From assembly GCF_000190375.1 (NCBI RefSeq), contig NZ_AEWG01000153.1, positions 1 through 39,160 on the forward strand: a stretch of DNA of 39,160 nucleotides. The letters run 5' to 3'. Positions 6,812 to 15,759 of this stretch are shown here, piece by piece (position 1 is the stretch's first letter; every line of letters starts with the position of its first letter). The position numbers were made by a program, and so were the translations under genes. Source of the DNA: Rubrivivax benzoatilyticus JA2 = ATCC BAA-35 (GTDB lineage: Bacteria; Pseudomonadota; Gammaproteobacteria; Burkholderiales; Burkholderiaceae_C). Under the pieces are notes generated by a model. That model was not told the origin of the DNA and did no database searches. It worked only from the letters and a program-made list of their open reading frames with translations.

Positions 6812-8368
6812 ATGAAGACCTGGAGCGACTTGCGCATCGGCCTGAAGCTGGGCATCGGCTTCGCTGTCGTGATGGTGGCGACGGCCGTCGTCGCCGTGTT
6901 CGGCCGCTATGCACTCGAAGGCGTCGGCGGCCAGGTGCACGAGCTCGTCGAGCACCGGCAGGCCAGCGTCGGCATGGCGCGCGACGTGAAGGACGAACTC
7001 AACGTCGTCGCGCGCGGCGTGCGCAACGTCGCGCTGCTCGATGATCGCAAGCAGATCGACGCCGAGATCGAGCGCATCCGCGGTTGCGAGACGCGCATCG
7101 CCGGCCTGCTGGAACGCCTGAAGGCCGGCGACCAGGACGGCGAGGGTGCCCGGCGCCTGGACGCGGTGATGGCGTCGCGGGCGGCCTACACGCCGGCGCT
7201 CACCCAGGCGCTGGAGCTCGCCGCCGCCAACCGCAGCGACGAGGCGCGCGACCTGCTGCTCAAGCAGGTGCGGCCGGTGCAGGCGGCCTATCTGAAGTCG
7301 CTGGACGCCTTCGTCGAGCACGAGGTCCAGCGCATGCAGGCCAGCGCGTCGGCCACCGAGGCGGCCATCGCGCGCGCCGGCAGCGTGATGCTGCTGGTCG
7401 CGCTGGCGGCGCTGGGCTGCGGCAGTGCGCTGGCCTGGCTGATCACGCGCAGCGTGACGCGGCCGCTGCGTTCGGCGCTGCAGGTCACCGAACGTGTCTC
7501 CGCCGGCGACCTGTCCGGCCCCGTGCCGGCCGGCAGCGCCGACGAGCTCGGCGTGCTGCTGCGTTCGCTGGACGGCATGCAGGCCAGCCTGCGGCAGCTG
7601 GTCGGTGGCGTGCGCGGCAACGCCGAGAGCGTGGCCACGGCCAGCGCCGAGATCGCGCGCGGCAACCAGGACCTGAGCCAGCGCACCGAGGAGCAGGCCG
7701 GCGCGCTGCAGCAGACCGCGGCGACGATGGAGCAGCTCGGCGCCACGGTGCGCCAGAACGCCGCCAGCGCACGCGAGGCCAACACGCTGGCGCACGGTGC
7801 CTCGCAGGTGGCGCTGCAGGGCGGCGCGGCGGTCGAGCAGATGCAGGGTTCGATGAAGAGCATCACGGCGTCGTCGCGCGAGGTCGCCGAGATCGTCGGT
7901 GTCATCGACGCGATCGCCTTCCAGACCAACATCCTGGCGCTGAACGCGGCGGTGGAATCGGCGCGCGCCGGCGAGGCCGGGCGCGGCTTCGCGGTGGTCG
8001 CCGCCGAGGTGCGCACGCTGGCGCAGCGCAGCGCCGAGTCGGCGCGCCAGATCCGCACGCTGATCGGCCAGAGCGTCGAGCGCATCGAGCAGGGCGCCGT
8101 GCAGGCCGAACGTGTCGGCCGCACGATGCACGAGGTGGTGCAGGCGATCGGCCGCGTGACGACGGTGATCGAGTCGATCAGCGCCGCCAGCACCGAGCAG
8201 AGCGACGGCATCGACCAGGTCGGCCACGCCGTCGGCCAGATGGACACCGTGACGCAGCAGAACGCCGCGCTGGTGGAGGAGAGCGCCGCAGCGGCCGAGA
8301 GCCTGCGCGTGCAGGCGACCCAGCTGGTCGGTGCGGTCTCGCGCTTCCAGCTGCCGCAGGCGGCCTGA
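6812..8368 (+). CDS. Methyl-accepting chemotaxis protein
   Basis: A 518-residue transmembrane chemoreceptor. Order of domains: a short cytoplasmic N-terminus, TM1 at about 11-30 (LGIGFAVVMVATAVVAVFG), a periplasmic four-helix-bundle sensor of the Tar/4HB_MCP type (about 35-190), TM2 at about 191-212, a HAMP domain (ITRSVTRPLRSALQVTERVSAGDLS), and a long signalling helix pair. The tip that contacts CheA/CheW is intact: AIAFQTNILALNAAVESAR and AGEAGRGFAVVAAEVR. Q/E-rich methylation helices flank it. There is no C-terminal pentapeptide for CheR docking. The ligand is unknown. It is a single gene between two converging terminators and has a possible sigma-28 promoter upstream. Confidence 0.95.
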   Translation: MKTWSDLRIGLKLGIGFAVVMVATAVVAVFGRYALEGVGGQVHELVEHRQASVGMARDVKDELNVVARGVRNVALLDDRKQIDAEIERIRGCETRIAGLLERLKAGDQDGEGARRLDAVMASRAAYTPALTQALELAAANRSDEARDLLLKQVRPVQAAYLKSLDAFVEHEVQRMQASASATEAAIARAGSVMLLVALAALGCGSALAWLITRSVTRPLRSALQVTERVSAGDLSGPVPAGSADELGVLLRSLDGMQASLRQLVGGVRGNAESVATASAEIARGNQDLSQRTEEQAGALQQTAATMEQLGATVRQNAASAREANTLAHGASQVALQGGAAVEQMQGSMKSITASSREVAEIVGVIDAIAFQTNILALNAAVESARAGEAGRGFAVVAAEVRTLAQRSAESARQIRTLIGQSVERIEQGAVQAERVGRTMHEVVQAIGRVTTVIESISAASTEQSDGIDQVGHAVGQMDTVTQQNAALVEESAAAAESLRVQATQLVGAVSRFQLPQAA

Positions 8369-8375
8369 AACGACA

Positions 8376-8397
8376 AAGCCCGCCGGGCGGCGGGCTT
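8376..8397. terminator. Bidirectional terminator hairpin
   Basis: AAGCCCGCC (8376-8384) and GGCGGGCTT (8389-8397) form a perfect 9-bp stem with loop GGGC. It sits between the ends of the convergent chemoreceptor (8368) and nrdJ (8423) genes. The A/T pairs at the base serve as short U-runs in either direction. Confidence 0.75.
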
Positions 8398-8422
8398 CGT
8401 GTTCAGGTGCGCCGGCCGGCGC

Positions 8423-10906
8423 TCAGCCGCAGGCGCCGATGTGGCCGCAGTTGGTGCACTTGGTGCAGCCGTCGATGTGGTGCATGTCGTGCGCGCCGCA
8501 CTCCGGGCACTTGGCGCCGGTGCCGGCGGCGAACTGCATGCCGGCGGCGGGCTTGGTTGCCGCCGCCGTCTCGGCCTCGGCCGGGGCCGGCGCGGGCGGC
8601 GCGAAGCCGGCGGCGTAGGCGCGCGCCAGTTCACGCACCGGCACCTGCGCGCCCGAGGCGGTGAGGTAGCCGCGCGCGTGCAGCAGCTGCTGCACCGCGT
8701 AGGCCAGCGCCGCGACCTCGGAGTCGTGGAAACGCGGGATCTGCGTGCCGTCGCCGCGCACCAGCATGCCGCTGCGCACCGCGCCGTTGGTCCAGGCGAT
8801 CTCGCGCAGGTTCTCCAGCGCCTTCTCGATCGACGCGCCGGAACGCGCGGCCAGCGACAGCAGGCGCATCGCGCCGTCCAGCCACTGGTCCTGCTCGCCG
8901 AGCAGCAGGAACTCGACCGGGCGCTCGATCGTCACCTTCTGGCCGTCGATGACGCCGTCCACCGGCAGGAAGCCGACGGTGACGTACATCGAACGCTTGC
9001 CGGCCTGGGTCCACATCTCGACCTTCTCGGTGACGCTGGAGATGCGGCCCACCGGGCGGCCGACGTGTTTGGTCAGCGGGTCCTCGTCGCGCGGCGCGGC
9101 CGGCGTGGCGGGCGCAGCGGCCGGCGTGCCGACCGACAGCACCGAGCCCAGCACCGAGTTCGGACGGTAGGTCGCCAGACCCTTCAGGCCGGCCTTCCAG
9201 GCGTCGAGGTAGAGGTTCTGGAAGTCCTCGTACGGGTAGTCGGCCGGCACGTTGACCGTCTTGCTGATCGAGGTGTCCAGGAAGGGCTGCACCGCCTCGA
9301 GCATGCGCATGTGGTCGTTGGCCGACATCTCCAGCGCGGTGACGAACTGCGGCGGCAGCTTCGTCACGTCGCCGCCGAGGTGGCGGAACAGGCGCCAGGC
9401 GCGGTCGGCGACCTCGAAGATGCGGTGCGAACCGTCGGCTTCGCGCTTCTTGCGGTTGTAGGTCCAGGAGAACGGCGGCTCGATGCCGTTGCTGGCGTTG
9501 TCGGCGAAGGCCAGCGAGATCGTGCCGGTCGGCGCGATCGCCAGCAGGTGGCTGTTGCGGATGCCGTGCTTGCGGATCGCCTTGCGGATGGACTCCGGCA
9601 GGCGCTTGGCGAAGCCGCTCTTCAGGTACTTGGTCTTCTCCAGCTTGGGGAAGGCGCCGCGTTCGACGGCCAGGTCGACCGAGGCCAGGTACGAGGCGTC
9701 ACGCATGGTCTCGGCGATCTTCGCGGCCAGCGCGCGGCCTTCGTCGCTGTCGTAGCGGATGCCCAGCATCACCAGCGAGCTGCCCAGGCCCAGGAAGCCC
9801 AGGCCGACGCGGCGCTTGGCGGCGGCTTCGGCGCGCTGCTGCTCCAGCGGCCAGTAGGTCGCGTCGAGCACGTTGTCGAGCATGCGCACGCCGACCCGCA
9901 CGACGGCGGCGAAGCCCTCGAAGTCGAAGTGCGCGTCGTCGGAGAAGGCGCCGACGACATGGCGCGTCAGGTCCACCGAGCCCAGGCAGCAGCAGCCGTA
10001 GTCGGGCAGCGGCTCCTCGGCGCAGGGGTTGGTGGCCTCGATCGTCTCGCAGTAGTGCAGGTTGTTCTCGCGGTTCATCTGGTCGATGAACAGCACGCCC
10101 GGCTCGGCGTGGTCGTAGGTCGACCGCATGATCTGGTCCCACAGGTCGCGGGCCTTGACGCTGCGGTAGACCCACTTGCCGTCCTCGCGCTGGCGGGCGC
10201 CGGCGGCGACCAGCTCCTCGTGCGGGCGCGCGGCGTGAACGAGCTCGAACTCGGCGTCGTCGATGACGGCCTGCACCAGCGCGTCGGTGACGCCGACGCT
10301 GATGTTGAAGTTGCGCAGCTCGCCCTTGTCCTTGGCGTGGATGAAGGCCTCGATGTCCGGGTGGTCGCAGCGCAGCACGCCCATCTGCGCGCCGCGGCGC
10401 GCGCCGGCGGACTCGACGGTTTCGCACGAGGCGTCGAAGACACGCATGAACGACACCGGGCCCGAGGCGCGCGAATGCGTCTGCGTCACCAGCGCGCCTT
10501 GCGGGCGGATGCGGCTGAAGTCGTAGCCGACGCCGCCGCCGCGGCGCATCGTTTCGGCGGCTTCGGTGACGGCGGTGTAGATGCCGGGCTTGTCGCCCTC
10601 GTAGCCGGTGATCGAGTCTCCGACCGGCTGCACGAAGCAGTTGATCAGCGTCGCCTGGATGTCGGTGCCGGCGGCCGACATGATGCGGCCGGCGGGCACG
10701 AAGCCGCGCTGCATCGCCCAGAGGAACTCGGCCTCGCGCGCGGAGCGTGCGTCCTCGGCCTCGATGGCCGCGAGCGCGCGGGCGACACGCGCCTGCACCT
10801 GCGCGATGTTCTGTTCGTCGCCCTTGGCGTACTTCTCCAGCAGGGCGACGGTGGCAATTTCCTGGGGTTCCAGGGCATCGAGCAGGTGTTTGTCGGGTGC
10901 GTTCAT
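8423..10906 (-). CDS. nrdJ: Adenosylcobalamin-dependent ribonucleotide reductase (class II)
   Basis: An 827-residue class II reductase that makes deoxyribonucleotides from ribonucleotides with coenzyme B12 instead of an iron cofactor, so it works with or without oxygen. The redox and radical residues are in place: the first active-site Cys in [10 protein letters not shown], the thiyl-radical site in [14 protein letters not shown] (Asn, Cys and Glu in the N-x-C-x-E pattern), and the second redox Cys eleven residues on. A conserved [18 protein letters not shown] and a late [10 protein letters not shown] phosphate-binding loop are seen. The C-terminus is a cysteine-rich zinc-ribbon tail ([22 protein letters not shown]), the swinging reductant arm. 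The ATG at 10906 is the only good start. Confidence 0.95.
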   Translation of the reverse strand: MNAPDKHLLDALEPQEIATVALLEKYAKGDEQNIAQVQARVARALAAIEAEDARSAREAEFLWAMQRGFVPAGRIMSAAGTDIQATLINCFVQPVGDSITGYEGDKPGIYTAVTEAAETMRRGGGVGYDFSRIRPQGALVTQTHSRASGPVSFMRVFDASCETVESAGARRGAQMGVLRCDHPDIEAFIHAKDKGELRNFNISVGVTDALVQAVIDDAEFELVHAARPHEELVAAGARQREDGKWVYRSVKARDLWDQIMRSTYDHAEPGVLFIDQMNRENNLHYCETIEATNPCAEEPLPDYGCCCLGSVDLTRHVVGAFSDDAHFDFEGFAAVVRVGVRMLDNVLDATYWPLEQQRAEAAAKRRVGLGFLGLGSSLVMLGIRYDSDEGRALAAKIAETMRDASYLASVDLAVERGAFPKLEKTKYLKSGFAKRLPESIRKAIRKHGIRNSHLLAIAPTGTISLAFADNASNGIEPPFSWTYNRKKREADGSHRIFEVADRAWRLFRHLGGDVTKLPPQFVTALEMSANDHMRMLEAVQPFLDTSISKTVNVPADYPYEDFQNLYLDAWKAGLKGLATYRPNSVLGSVLSVGTPAAAPATPAAPRDEDPLTKHVGRPVGRISSVTEKVEMWTQAGKRSMYVTVGFLPVDGVIDGQKVTIERPVEFLLLGEQDQWLDGAMRLLSLAARSGASIEKALENLREIAWTNGAVRSGMLVRGDGTQIPRFHDSEVAALAYAVQQLLHARGYLTASGAQVPVRELARAYAAGFAPPAPAPAEAETAAATKPAAGMQFAAGTGAKCPECGAHDMHHIDGCTKCTNCGHIGACG

Positions 10907-11030
10907 CGGCAACGGAAACGGCAACGCCGCGCGGCACGCGGCGTGGGGTTGATGGATTCGGGGGTCGGTTGCGGCGGCGTCGTCGGAGAGGGAAGGAGAC
11001 GACCCGCCACGGGCTGCCGGACCTCGGGCA

Positions 11031-11049
11031 CCGGTTGCTGGGCAACCGG
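11031..11049. repeat. Perfect hairpin upstream of nrdJ
   Basis: CCGGTTGC (11031-11038), loop TGG, GCAACCGG (11042-11049) is a perfect 8-bp inverted repeat about 125 bases before the nrdJ start. It has no U-run on either side, so it is more likely an operator or a leader structure than a terminator. Confidence 0.4.
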
Positions 11050-11232
11050 CAGACCCTCGAGGGCGCCGGCCGGGCGCGTCGGGAGCGGGCGGAAGTTTAG
11101 TCGATGGGCTCGCGCCGCGACGCGCGGCCGCGAGGTCGCCGACTGCTTCGTGAAAAGGTCTTGACGCCCGGCGCCGAACGTGCAGGCCGGCCCCCCTGCG
11201 AGCCGACCGGCCTCCCTCTCGGGTTAGCGATA

Positions 11233-11250
11233 GATACCAGGCGGGGTATC
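11233..11250. promoter_or_regulatory. CsoR/CstR-type palindrome upstream of SQR
   Basis: GATACC (11233-11238), six bases, GGTATC (11245-11250) is a perfect inverted repeat. The pattern ATACC...GGGTAT resembles operators of CsoR-family repressors, whose CstR branch senses persulfides and controls sulfide-oxidation genes in Gram-positives. A possible -10 (TAAGAT, 11256-11261) lies just downstream. No csoR-like gene is in the window. Other sulfide regulators (BigR/SqrR) cannot be excluded. Confidence 0.35.
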
Positions 11251-11330
11251 GGGACTAAGATGCTCTCGTGTGTAACAGCTTGTCGCCCGTCGTGCGCCAG
11301 CCACGCGTGAGGCGGCCTGAGGAGAGCTCC

Positions 11331-12668
11331 GTGAAGCAGCCGCGAAATCTCCCGATCCAGCCTCCCGACGCGGGGCGCCGCCGCTGGCTGGCCGCCGCCG
11401 CCGGCCTGCCGGCCGCGGCCGCCCTGGTGCCCCGGCCCGCCACCGCCGCCCGGATCCCGACGCGCGCCCACGTCGTCATCGCCGGCAGCGGCTTGGGCGG
11501 CATCGCGGTGGCCAACCGCCTGAGCGCGGCGCTGGACGGCGTGCGCATCACCATCGTCGACCGCAAGGAGGAGCACAACTACCAGCCCGGCTACACGCTG
11601 GTGGCCACCGGCGTCTGGCCCGTGTCCAAGGTGCGAGACCGCAATGCCGACTTCCACCCCGAGGGTGTCGAGTGGGTGCGCGACATGGTGGCCGAGTTCG
11701 ACCCGGCGTCCAACAGCGTCGTCACCGCCGGTGGCCAGCGCATCGGCTACGACTACCTCGTCGTCGCCACCGGCGTGCACCTGGACTACGCGCAGATCGA
11801 GGGCATGGACGTCGCCGCGATCGGCCGCCACGGGCTGGCCAGCGTCTACAACGGCCCGCAGGCCGCCGAAGCGACCTGGGGCGCGATGCGCGAGTTCGCC
11901 GAACGCGGCGGCGAGGCCTTGATGACGCTGCCGGCGACGCCGCTGAAATGCGCCGGCGCGCCGCTGAAGACCACCTTCATGCTGCGCGACCGGCTGCGCC
12001 AGGCCGGCACGCTCGAGCGCAGCCGGGTGAGCTTCATGTCGGCGCCGAAAAACGTCTTCGGCGTCAAGCCGGTCAACGACAACGTGCTCGAACGCTGGCA
12101 GCAGCTGGGCATCGGCGTCGAGACCGAGCAGAAGCTGGTGGCGGTGGACATCGGCGCGCGCCGCGCGAGCTTCGTCGGCGCCGACGGCAGCCGGGCCGAA
12201 CGCGGCTACGACTTCCTGCACGTCGTGCCGCCGATGCGTGCGCCTGACGTCGTGCGCCACAGCGACCTGGCCTGGAAGGACGGCCCGTTCGCCGCCGGCG
12301 GCTGGCTGGAGGTCGACAAGACGACGCTGCGCCACCGCCGCTACGCCAACGTCTTCGGCGTCGGCGACATCAACGGCACGCCGCGCGGCAAGACCGCGGC
12401 GACGGTGAAGAAGTCGGCCCCGGTCGTCGTGCACAACCTGGTGCAGCTGATCGCCGGCGCCGAGCCCGATGCCGCGTTCGACGGCTACACCTCGTGCCCG
12501 CTGATCACGCGCGAAGGCTCGGCGATGCTCATCGAGTTCGACTACGAAGGCCGGCTGACGCCGTCGCTGCCGATGATCGAGCCGCTGCAGGACAGCTACT
12601 TCGCCTGGCTGATGAAGGTGCGGCTGCTCAAGCCCGCCTACCTGTCGGTGCTCAAGGGCCGCGTCTGA
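11331..12668 (+). CDS. Sulfide:quinone oxidoreductase, type II, with Tat-like leader
   Basis: A 445-residue FAD enzyme that oxidises sulfide and passes electrons to the quinone pool. The FAD site is GSGLGG at 52-57. The two redox cysteines are Cys207 (in PLKCAGAPLK) and Cys389 (in GYTSCPLIT); both contexts match the type II branch that includes mitochondrial SQOR. A late VFGVGDINGTPRGKT binds FAD. The start is GTG 11331, fixed by GAGGAG six bases before it; the longer in-frame start lacks a ribosome site. The N-terminus has RRRWL then an alanine/leucine stretch ending PATAA, a Tat-like signal, unusual for this membrane-surface enzyme and suggesting periplasmic exposure. A small membrane gene follows after 12 bases. 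Confidence 0.9.
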   Translation: MKQPRNLPIQPPDAGRRRWLAAAAGLPAAAALVPRPATAARIPTRAHVVIAGSGLGGIAVANRLSAALDGVRITIVDRKEEHNYQPGYTLVATGVWPVSKVRDRNADFHPEGVEWVRDMVAEFDPASNSVVTAGGQRIGYDYLVVATGVHLDYAQIEGMDVAAIGRHGLASVYNGPQAAEATWGAMREFAERGGEALMTLPATPLKCAGAPLKTTFMLRDRLRQAGTLERSRVSFMSAPKNVFGVKPVNDNVLERWQQLGIGVETEQKLVAVDIGARRASFVGADGSRAERGYDFLHVVPPMRAPDVVRHSDLAWKDGPFAAGGWLEVDKTTLRHRRYANVFGVGDINGTPRGKTAATVKKSAPVVVHNLVQLIAGAEPDAAFDGYTSCPLITREGSAMLIEFDYEGRLTPSLPMIEPLQDSYFAWLMKVRLLKPAYLSVLKGRV

Positions 12669-12680
12669 AGGGAGAACACC

Positions 12681-13016
12681 ATGTACGAGATCTGGCTTGC
12701 CGCGAACATCGTCTGGGAGATCGCGATGGATGCCTGGCCGGCGCTCGCCGCTGCCGCCGTCGCCTGGCTGATCCTGGTGCTGGCGGCCGCACGGCAGCCG
12801 CGGCCCTGGGCCGCCGCGCTGCGGCCGGCGGTGCTGCTGGCCGCGGTGGGCCTGCTGCTCGCCTTCCTGGCCGTGCCGTCGCTGACACGCTCCTCGCTGG
12901 GCGAACTGCGCTACTGGGTCGACTGGGCCAACCTGCTGGCCATTGCCGCGGGGGCCGGGGCGGCCGTGCTGGCGTTCGCCTGGCCGCTGCTGGCGATGCG
13001 CGGCCGCCGCGCCTGA
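12681..13016 (+). CDS. Small three-helix membrane protein linked to SQR
   Basis: A 111-residue protein with three hydrophobic helices (about residues 21-38, 45-64 and 80-103) and a basic C-terminus. The start at 12681 has a clear ribosome site (GGGAGAA), and only 12 bases separate it from the SQR stop, so they are one operon. A Ser/Thr-rich loop (SLTRSSLGELRYWVDW) lies between helices 2 and 3. I do not recognise a family. A role as membrane anchor or quinone-side partner of the SQR is an inference from position only. It converges on the lipocalin gene 10 bases downstream. Confidence 0.7.
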   Translation: MYEIWLAANIVWEIAMDAWPALAAAAVAWLILVLAAARQPRPWAAALRPAVLLAAVGLLLAFLAVPSLTRSSLGELRYWVDWANLLAIAAGAGAAVLAFAWPLLAMRGRRA

Positions 13017-13026
13017 GCGGCCGGGC

Positions 13027-13611
13027 TCAGGGCGCCGTGTGCCGTGACGGCTCGAAGCGCCCGACGTCCAGCCCCTGCGCCTTCAGGCGCTGCATCAGCG
13101 CCTCGTAACGCGCCGGCTCGACCTGCGGCGTGCGCGACAGCACCCAGGCGTAGGCGCGGCGCGGGTCGGTGATCGCCACCAGCGAGTAGTCGGCGTCCAG
13201 GTCGACGATCCAGTAGTCGCCCCAGACGAAGGGCAGCCAGGACAGCCACTCGGGCGCGAAGCGAACCTTCAGCGTCGGCGACTCGCGCCCGCCGACCTGA
13301 CGCGCCTGGCCCAGCGCCTCGTCCATCGTGCCGTCGGCCAGCCGGCAGCGGTTGCGCACCTGCAGCGTGCCGTCGTCGCGCAGCGTGTAGTTCGCGCTGG
13401 TGTCGGCCACGCACTGGCGCTGGAAGCGGTTGGGGAAACGCGCGACCTCGTACCAGGTGCCGAGGTAACGCGGCACGTCCAGGCGGTCGATGGTGCGCAG
13501 CGCGCCGTCGGCGACCGGGGCGGCGGCGGTGCCGGCCGCCGCGCCGGCGGTGGTTTGGGCGAGGGTGCAGGCCGCGGCCAGCAGCAGCGTGATCAGGGGC
13601 TTGTTCGTCAT
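13027..13611 (-). CDS. Bacterial lipocalin (Blc-like)
   Basis: A 194-residue exported lipocalin. Lipocalins are eight-stranded barrels that bind lipids; the bacterial Blc group sits in the outer membrane and handles lysophospholipids. The conserved first signature GTWYEVARFPNRFQ is clear (the G-x-W and N-R-F-Q features), and the last part, YWIVDLDADYSLVAITDP and RRAYAWVLSRTP, is the typical Blc strand and Arg-Tyr-Trp signature. The N-terminus is a signal peptide; a loose lipobox (LAAAC) might make it a lipoprotein. The start is uncertain: ATG at 13611 or 13623, neither with a ribosome site. It is a single gene, convergent with the SQR operon. Confidence 0.9.
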   Translation of the reverse strand: MTNKPLITLLLAAACTLAQTTAGAAAGTAAAPVADGALRTIDRLDVPRYLGTWYEVARFPNRFQRQCVADTSANYTLRDDGTLQVRNRCRLADGTMDEALGQARQVGGRESPTLKVRFAPEWLSWLPFVWGDYWIVDLDADYSLVAITDPRRAYAWVLSRTPQVEPARYEALMQRLKAQGLDVGRFEPSRHTAP

Positions 13612-13727
13612 CGGCGTGATCATCGCCGAGCCCGGGGCTCCCGCGCTGGATCACCGTCAACGGCCGCCTTGGGGAACAATCGCGCCCCCGCAGCGCGCCG
13701 CAGGCGCCTGCCGCCGCCCCCCGCTGC

Positions 13728-15746
13728 ATGAGTCTTGCCGAGATCCGCGCCGCGCTGGCCGCCGAACTGGCCGCCACGCCGTCCTACTACGACTTCAAGG
13801 TCGAGCGCCTGGAGCGCGACGGCGCGCTGTGGCGCGTCACGCTCGAGGCCGGCTATGTCTATGCCGAGGGCCAGCGGCCAGGTGCGGCCTCGGCGCAGGC
13901 GCTGCTCGACGAGAGCCTGGATGGCGCCTCGGCCTGGTGGGGCGAGCCGGAGAAGGGCGCCGCCGCGGTGCTGGCCGTCGTCGTCGAGGACGATCAGCTG
14001 ATCCTGCAGAAGGCCAGCGGCCCGCCGCCCGGGCCCGGGCGGCTGATCCGCGTCTACCCGCCGCGGTTCCTGGATGCGCTGGTCGCCGCCTGGGACGATG
14101 GCGAGTGGGCGGCGCGCGCGCTGGCCGCCGAGGCCGCGCTGGCGCGGCCGCAAGAGACCGCCGCGCCGGCGCTGACCGGCGCGCCGTTCCGCTGGTTGCG
14201 CGCGGCGCAGCGCCAGGCGCTGGCGCTGCCGCGCTGGACGAGCAGCTTCCTCTGGGGTCCGCCGGGCACCGGCAAGACGACGACGCTGGGCGTGCTGCTG
14301 GCCGAGACGCTGGACGCCGAGCCCGAGGCGCGTGTGCTGCTGCTGTCGACGACCAACCAGGCCGTCGACCTGGCCACCGTCGCCGTCGACAAGGCGCTGG
14401 AGAAAGGCCGGCGCGAGCGCTGGCGCCCGGCCGTGCGGCGCTTCGGCTCGCGCTTCAACGCGGCGCTGTACGAAGGCCGCGAGCACCTGATCCCGAACGC
14501 CGACCGCGCGCTGCTGGCCCGGCTGGCGCGTGCCGAATCCGAACGCCCGTCGGCGCGCGACCTGGACGCGCTGGAGGCCTGGAGCCGGCGTGTCGCCGAC
14601 CTGCGCGCCGAACTGCGTGCGGCCTCGCTGGCCGTGCTGCGCGCCAGCCGACTGGCGGCGATGACGACGGCGCGTGCCGTCGCGACGCTGAAGACGCTGC
14701 GCGAACTGGCCGACGACGGCGCGCCGCCCTTCGACCTGATCGTCTTCGACGAAGCCAGCCAGGTGCCGCTGGCCCAGGCGCTGGCGCTGATGCCGCTGGG
14801 CCGGCGCTGCCTGTTTGCCGGCGACCCGAGCCAGCTCTCGCCGGTGCAGCGCGCGCCCGAACGCGAGGCGCGGCGCTGGCTCGGGCGCTCGCCGTTCGCG
14901 GCGATGCCGCGCCGTGCGCCGTCGGTCGTGCTGCTGGACGAGCAGTCGCGCATGGCCGGGCCGATCGGCGCGCTGGTCGGCGACCTGTATTACGACGGCG
15001 CGCTGCGCGTCGCCGCCGACGCCGAGGCGTCGCCCGGCTGGCAGGCGGCGCGCCGGCGGGTGCTGGGGCCGGCCGGCGAAGACGTGCACGTGCACGTCGA
15101 GCCGGTGGCACGCGACGGCGCCTGGTCGGCGGCCTGGCGCGGGCCGGTGCGGCCCGAGTCGGCCGACGCCATCGTCTCGCTGGTGGCCGATACGCTGGCC
15201 GGCGGCACCTGGCAGGCGCACGAGATCGTGGTGCTGACGCCGTTTCGCGCCCAGCGTGCGCTGATCCGCCAGCGGCTGGAGGCCGCCGGCGTGGCCGGCG
15301 TGCGCGTCAGCACCGTGCACCGCGCCCAGGGCAGCGAGGCCGCGGCGGTGCTGTTCGACCCCGCCGACGGCGGCCAGCCTTTTTTGCAGACCGAGGAGGC
15401 GGCGCGCCTGGTCAACGTCGCGCTGAGCCGCGCCCAGGCCAAGGTGCTGCTGTGGCTGTCGCCGGCCGACCGCGCCAACCCGCTGCTGGCGCCGATCGTG
15501 CACCGGCTGCGCCTGGCCGGCGACGCGCGCGAGGCGGTCGACCTGCTCGATCTGGCGCGCGCGCCGGACTTCCCGGCCGGCCTCGCCGGACGCCGCGTGC
15601 GCGCCGGGCGCCACGTCGGCGAGGTGCTGCGTGTCGCGCCCGACGGCAGCCGCTTGTGGCTGGCCAACGAGCGCAGCGGCGCCGAGCAGGAGATCGACGC
15701 CGGCTTCTGGCGCGCCAAGGCGCGTGCCGCCGCCGGCGCTGCGTAG
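13728..15746 (+). CDS. Superfamily 1 helicase (UPF1/DNA2-like)
   Basis: A 672-residue stand-alone SF1B helicase. Residues 1-150 hold a strand-rich N-terminal domain (VERLERDGALWRVTLEAGYVY). Motif I is GPPGTGKTTT (about residue 183), motif II is DLIVFDEASQ, motif III LFAGDPSQLSPV, then the RecA2 motifs STVHRAQGSEAAAVLFD and LVNVALSRAQ. The last 100 residues fold back into a beta domain (RRVRAGRHVGEVLRVAPDG). The DEASQ box and the AGD-x-x-Q-L-x-P motif fit the UPF1/DNA2/NAM7 group, which unwind RNA or DNA 5'-3'. No nuclease domain is seen. The next gene starts 13 bases downstream. Its substrate is unknown. Confidence 0.9.
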   Translation: MSLAEIRAALAAELAATPSYYDFKVERLERDGALWRVTLEAGYVYAEGQRPGAASAQALLDESLDGASAWWGEPEKGAAAVLAVVVEDDQLILQKASGPPPGPGRLIRVYPPRFLDALVAAWDDGEWAARALAAEAALARPQETAAPALTGAPFRWLRAAQRQALALPRWTSSFLWGPPGTGKTTTLGVLLAETLDAEPEARVLLLSTTNQAVDLATVAVDKALEKGRRERWRPAVRRFGSRFNAALYEGREHLIPNADRALLARLARAESERPSARDLDALEAWSRRVADLRAELRAASLAVLRASRLAAMTTARAVATLKTLRELADDGAPPFDLIVFDEASQVPLAQALALMPLGRRCLFAGDPSQLSPVQRAPEREARRWLGRSPFAAMPRRAPSVVLLDEQSRMAGPIGALVGDLYYDGALRVAADAEASPGWQAARRRVLGPAGEDVHVHVEPVARDGAWSAAWRGPVRPESADAIVSLVADTLAGGTWQAHEIVVLTPFRAQRALIRQRLEAAGVAGVRVSTVHRAQGSEAAAVLFDPADGGQPFLQTEEAARLVNVALSRAQAKVLLWLSPADRANPLLAPIVHRLRLAGDAREAVDLLDLARAPDFPAGLAGRRVRAGRHVGEVLRVAPDGSRLWLANERSGAEQEIDAGFWRAKARAAAGAA

Positions 15747-15759
15747 ACTGCGCGGCGTC

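Larger units (their letters stand above)
10907..11330. other. 424-base intergenic region between nrdJ and SQR
   Basis: Divergent promoters of nrdJ (minus) and the sulfide:quinone oxidoreductase gene (plus) must lie here. The two structures seen are the hairpin at 11031-11049 and the palindrome at 11233-11250. Despite nrdJ being B12-dependent, the conserved core of a cobalamin riboswitch is not recognisable. Short open frames inside (for example 11104-11310) are arginine-rich and low in support. Confidence 0.5.

Noticed and set aside
8399..11164. Very long plus-strand open frame opposite nrdJ
   Set aside because: It is antisense to a gene with intact catalytic motifs and gives a low-complexity Arg/Ala/Val/Gln/His protein, a by-product of GC-rich codon bias.
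11104..11310. 68-residue plus-strand open frame in the nrdJ-SQR gap
   Set aside because: No ribosome site, arginine/proline-rich low-complexity translation, and it overlaps the likely SQR promoter and operator.
10907..11330. Cobalamin riboswitch before the B12-dependent nrdJ
   Set aside because: Expected from biology, but on the minus strand I cannot find the B12-box or the conserved GCCACTG-like core; only a simple 8-bp hairpin is seen.
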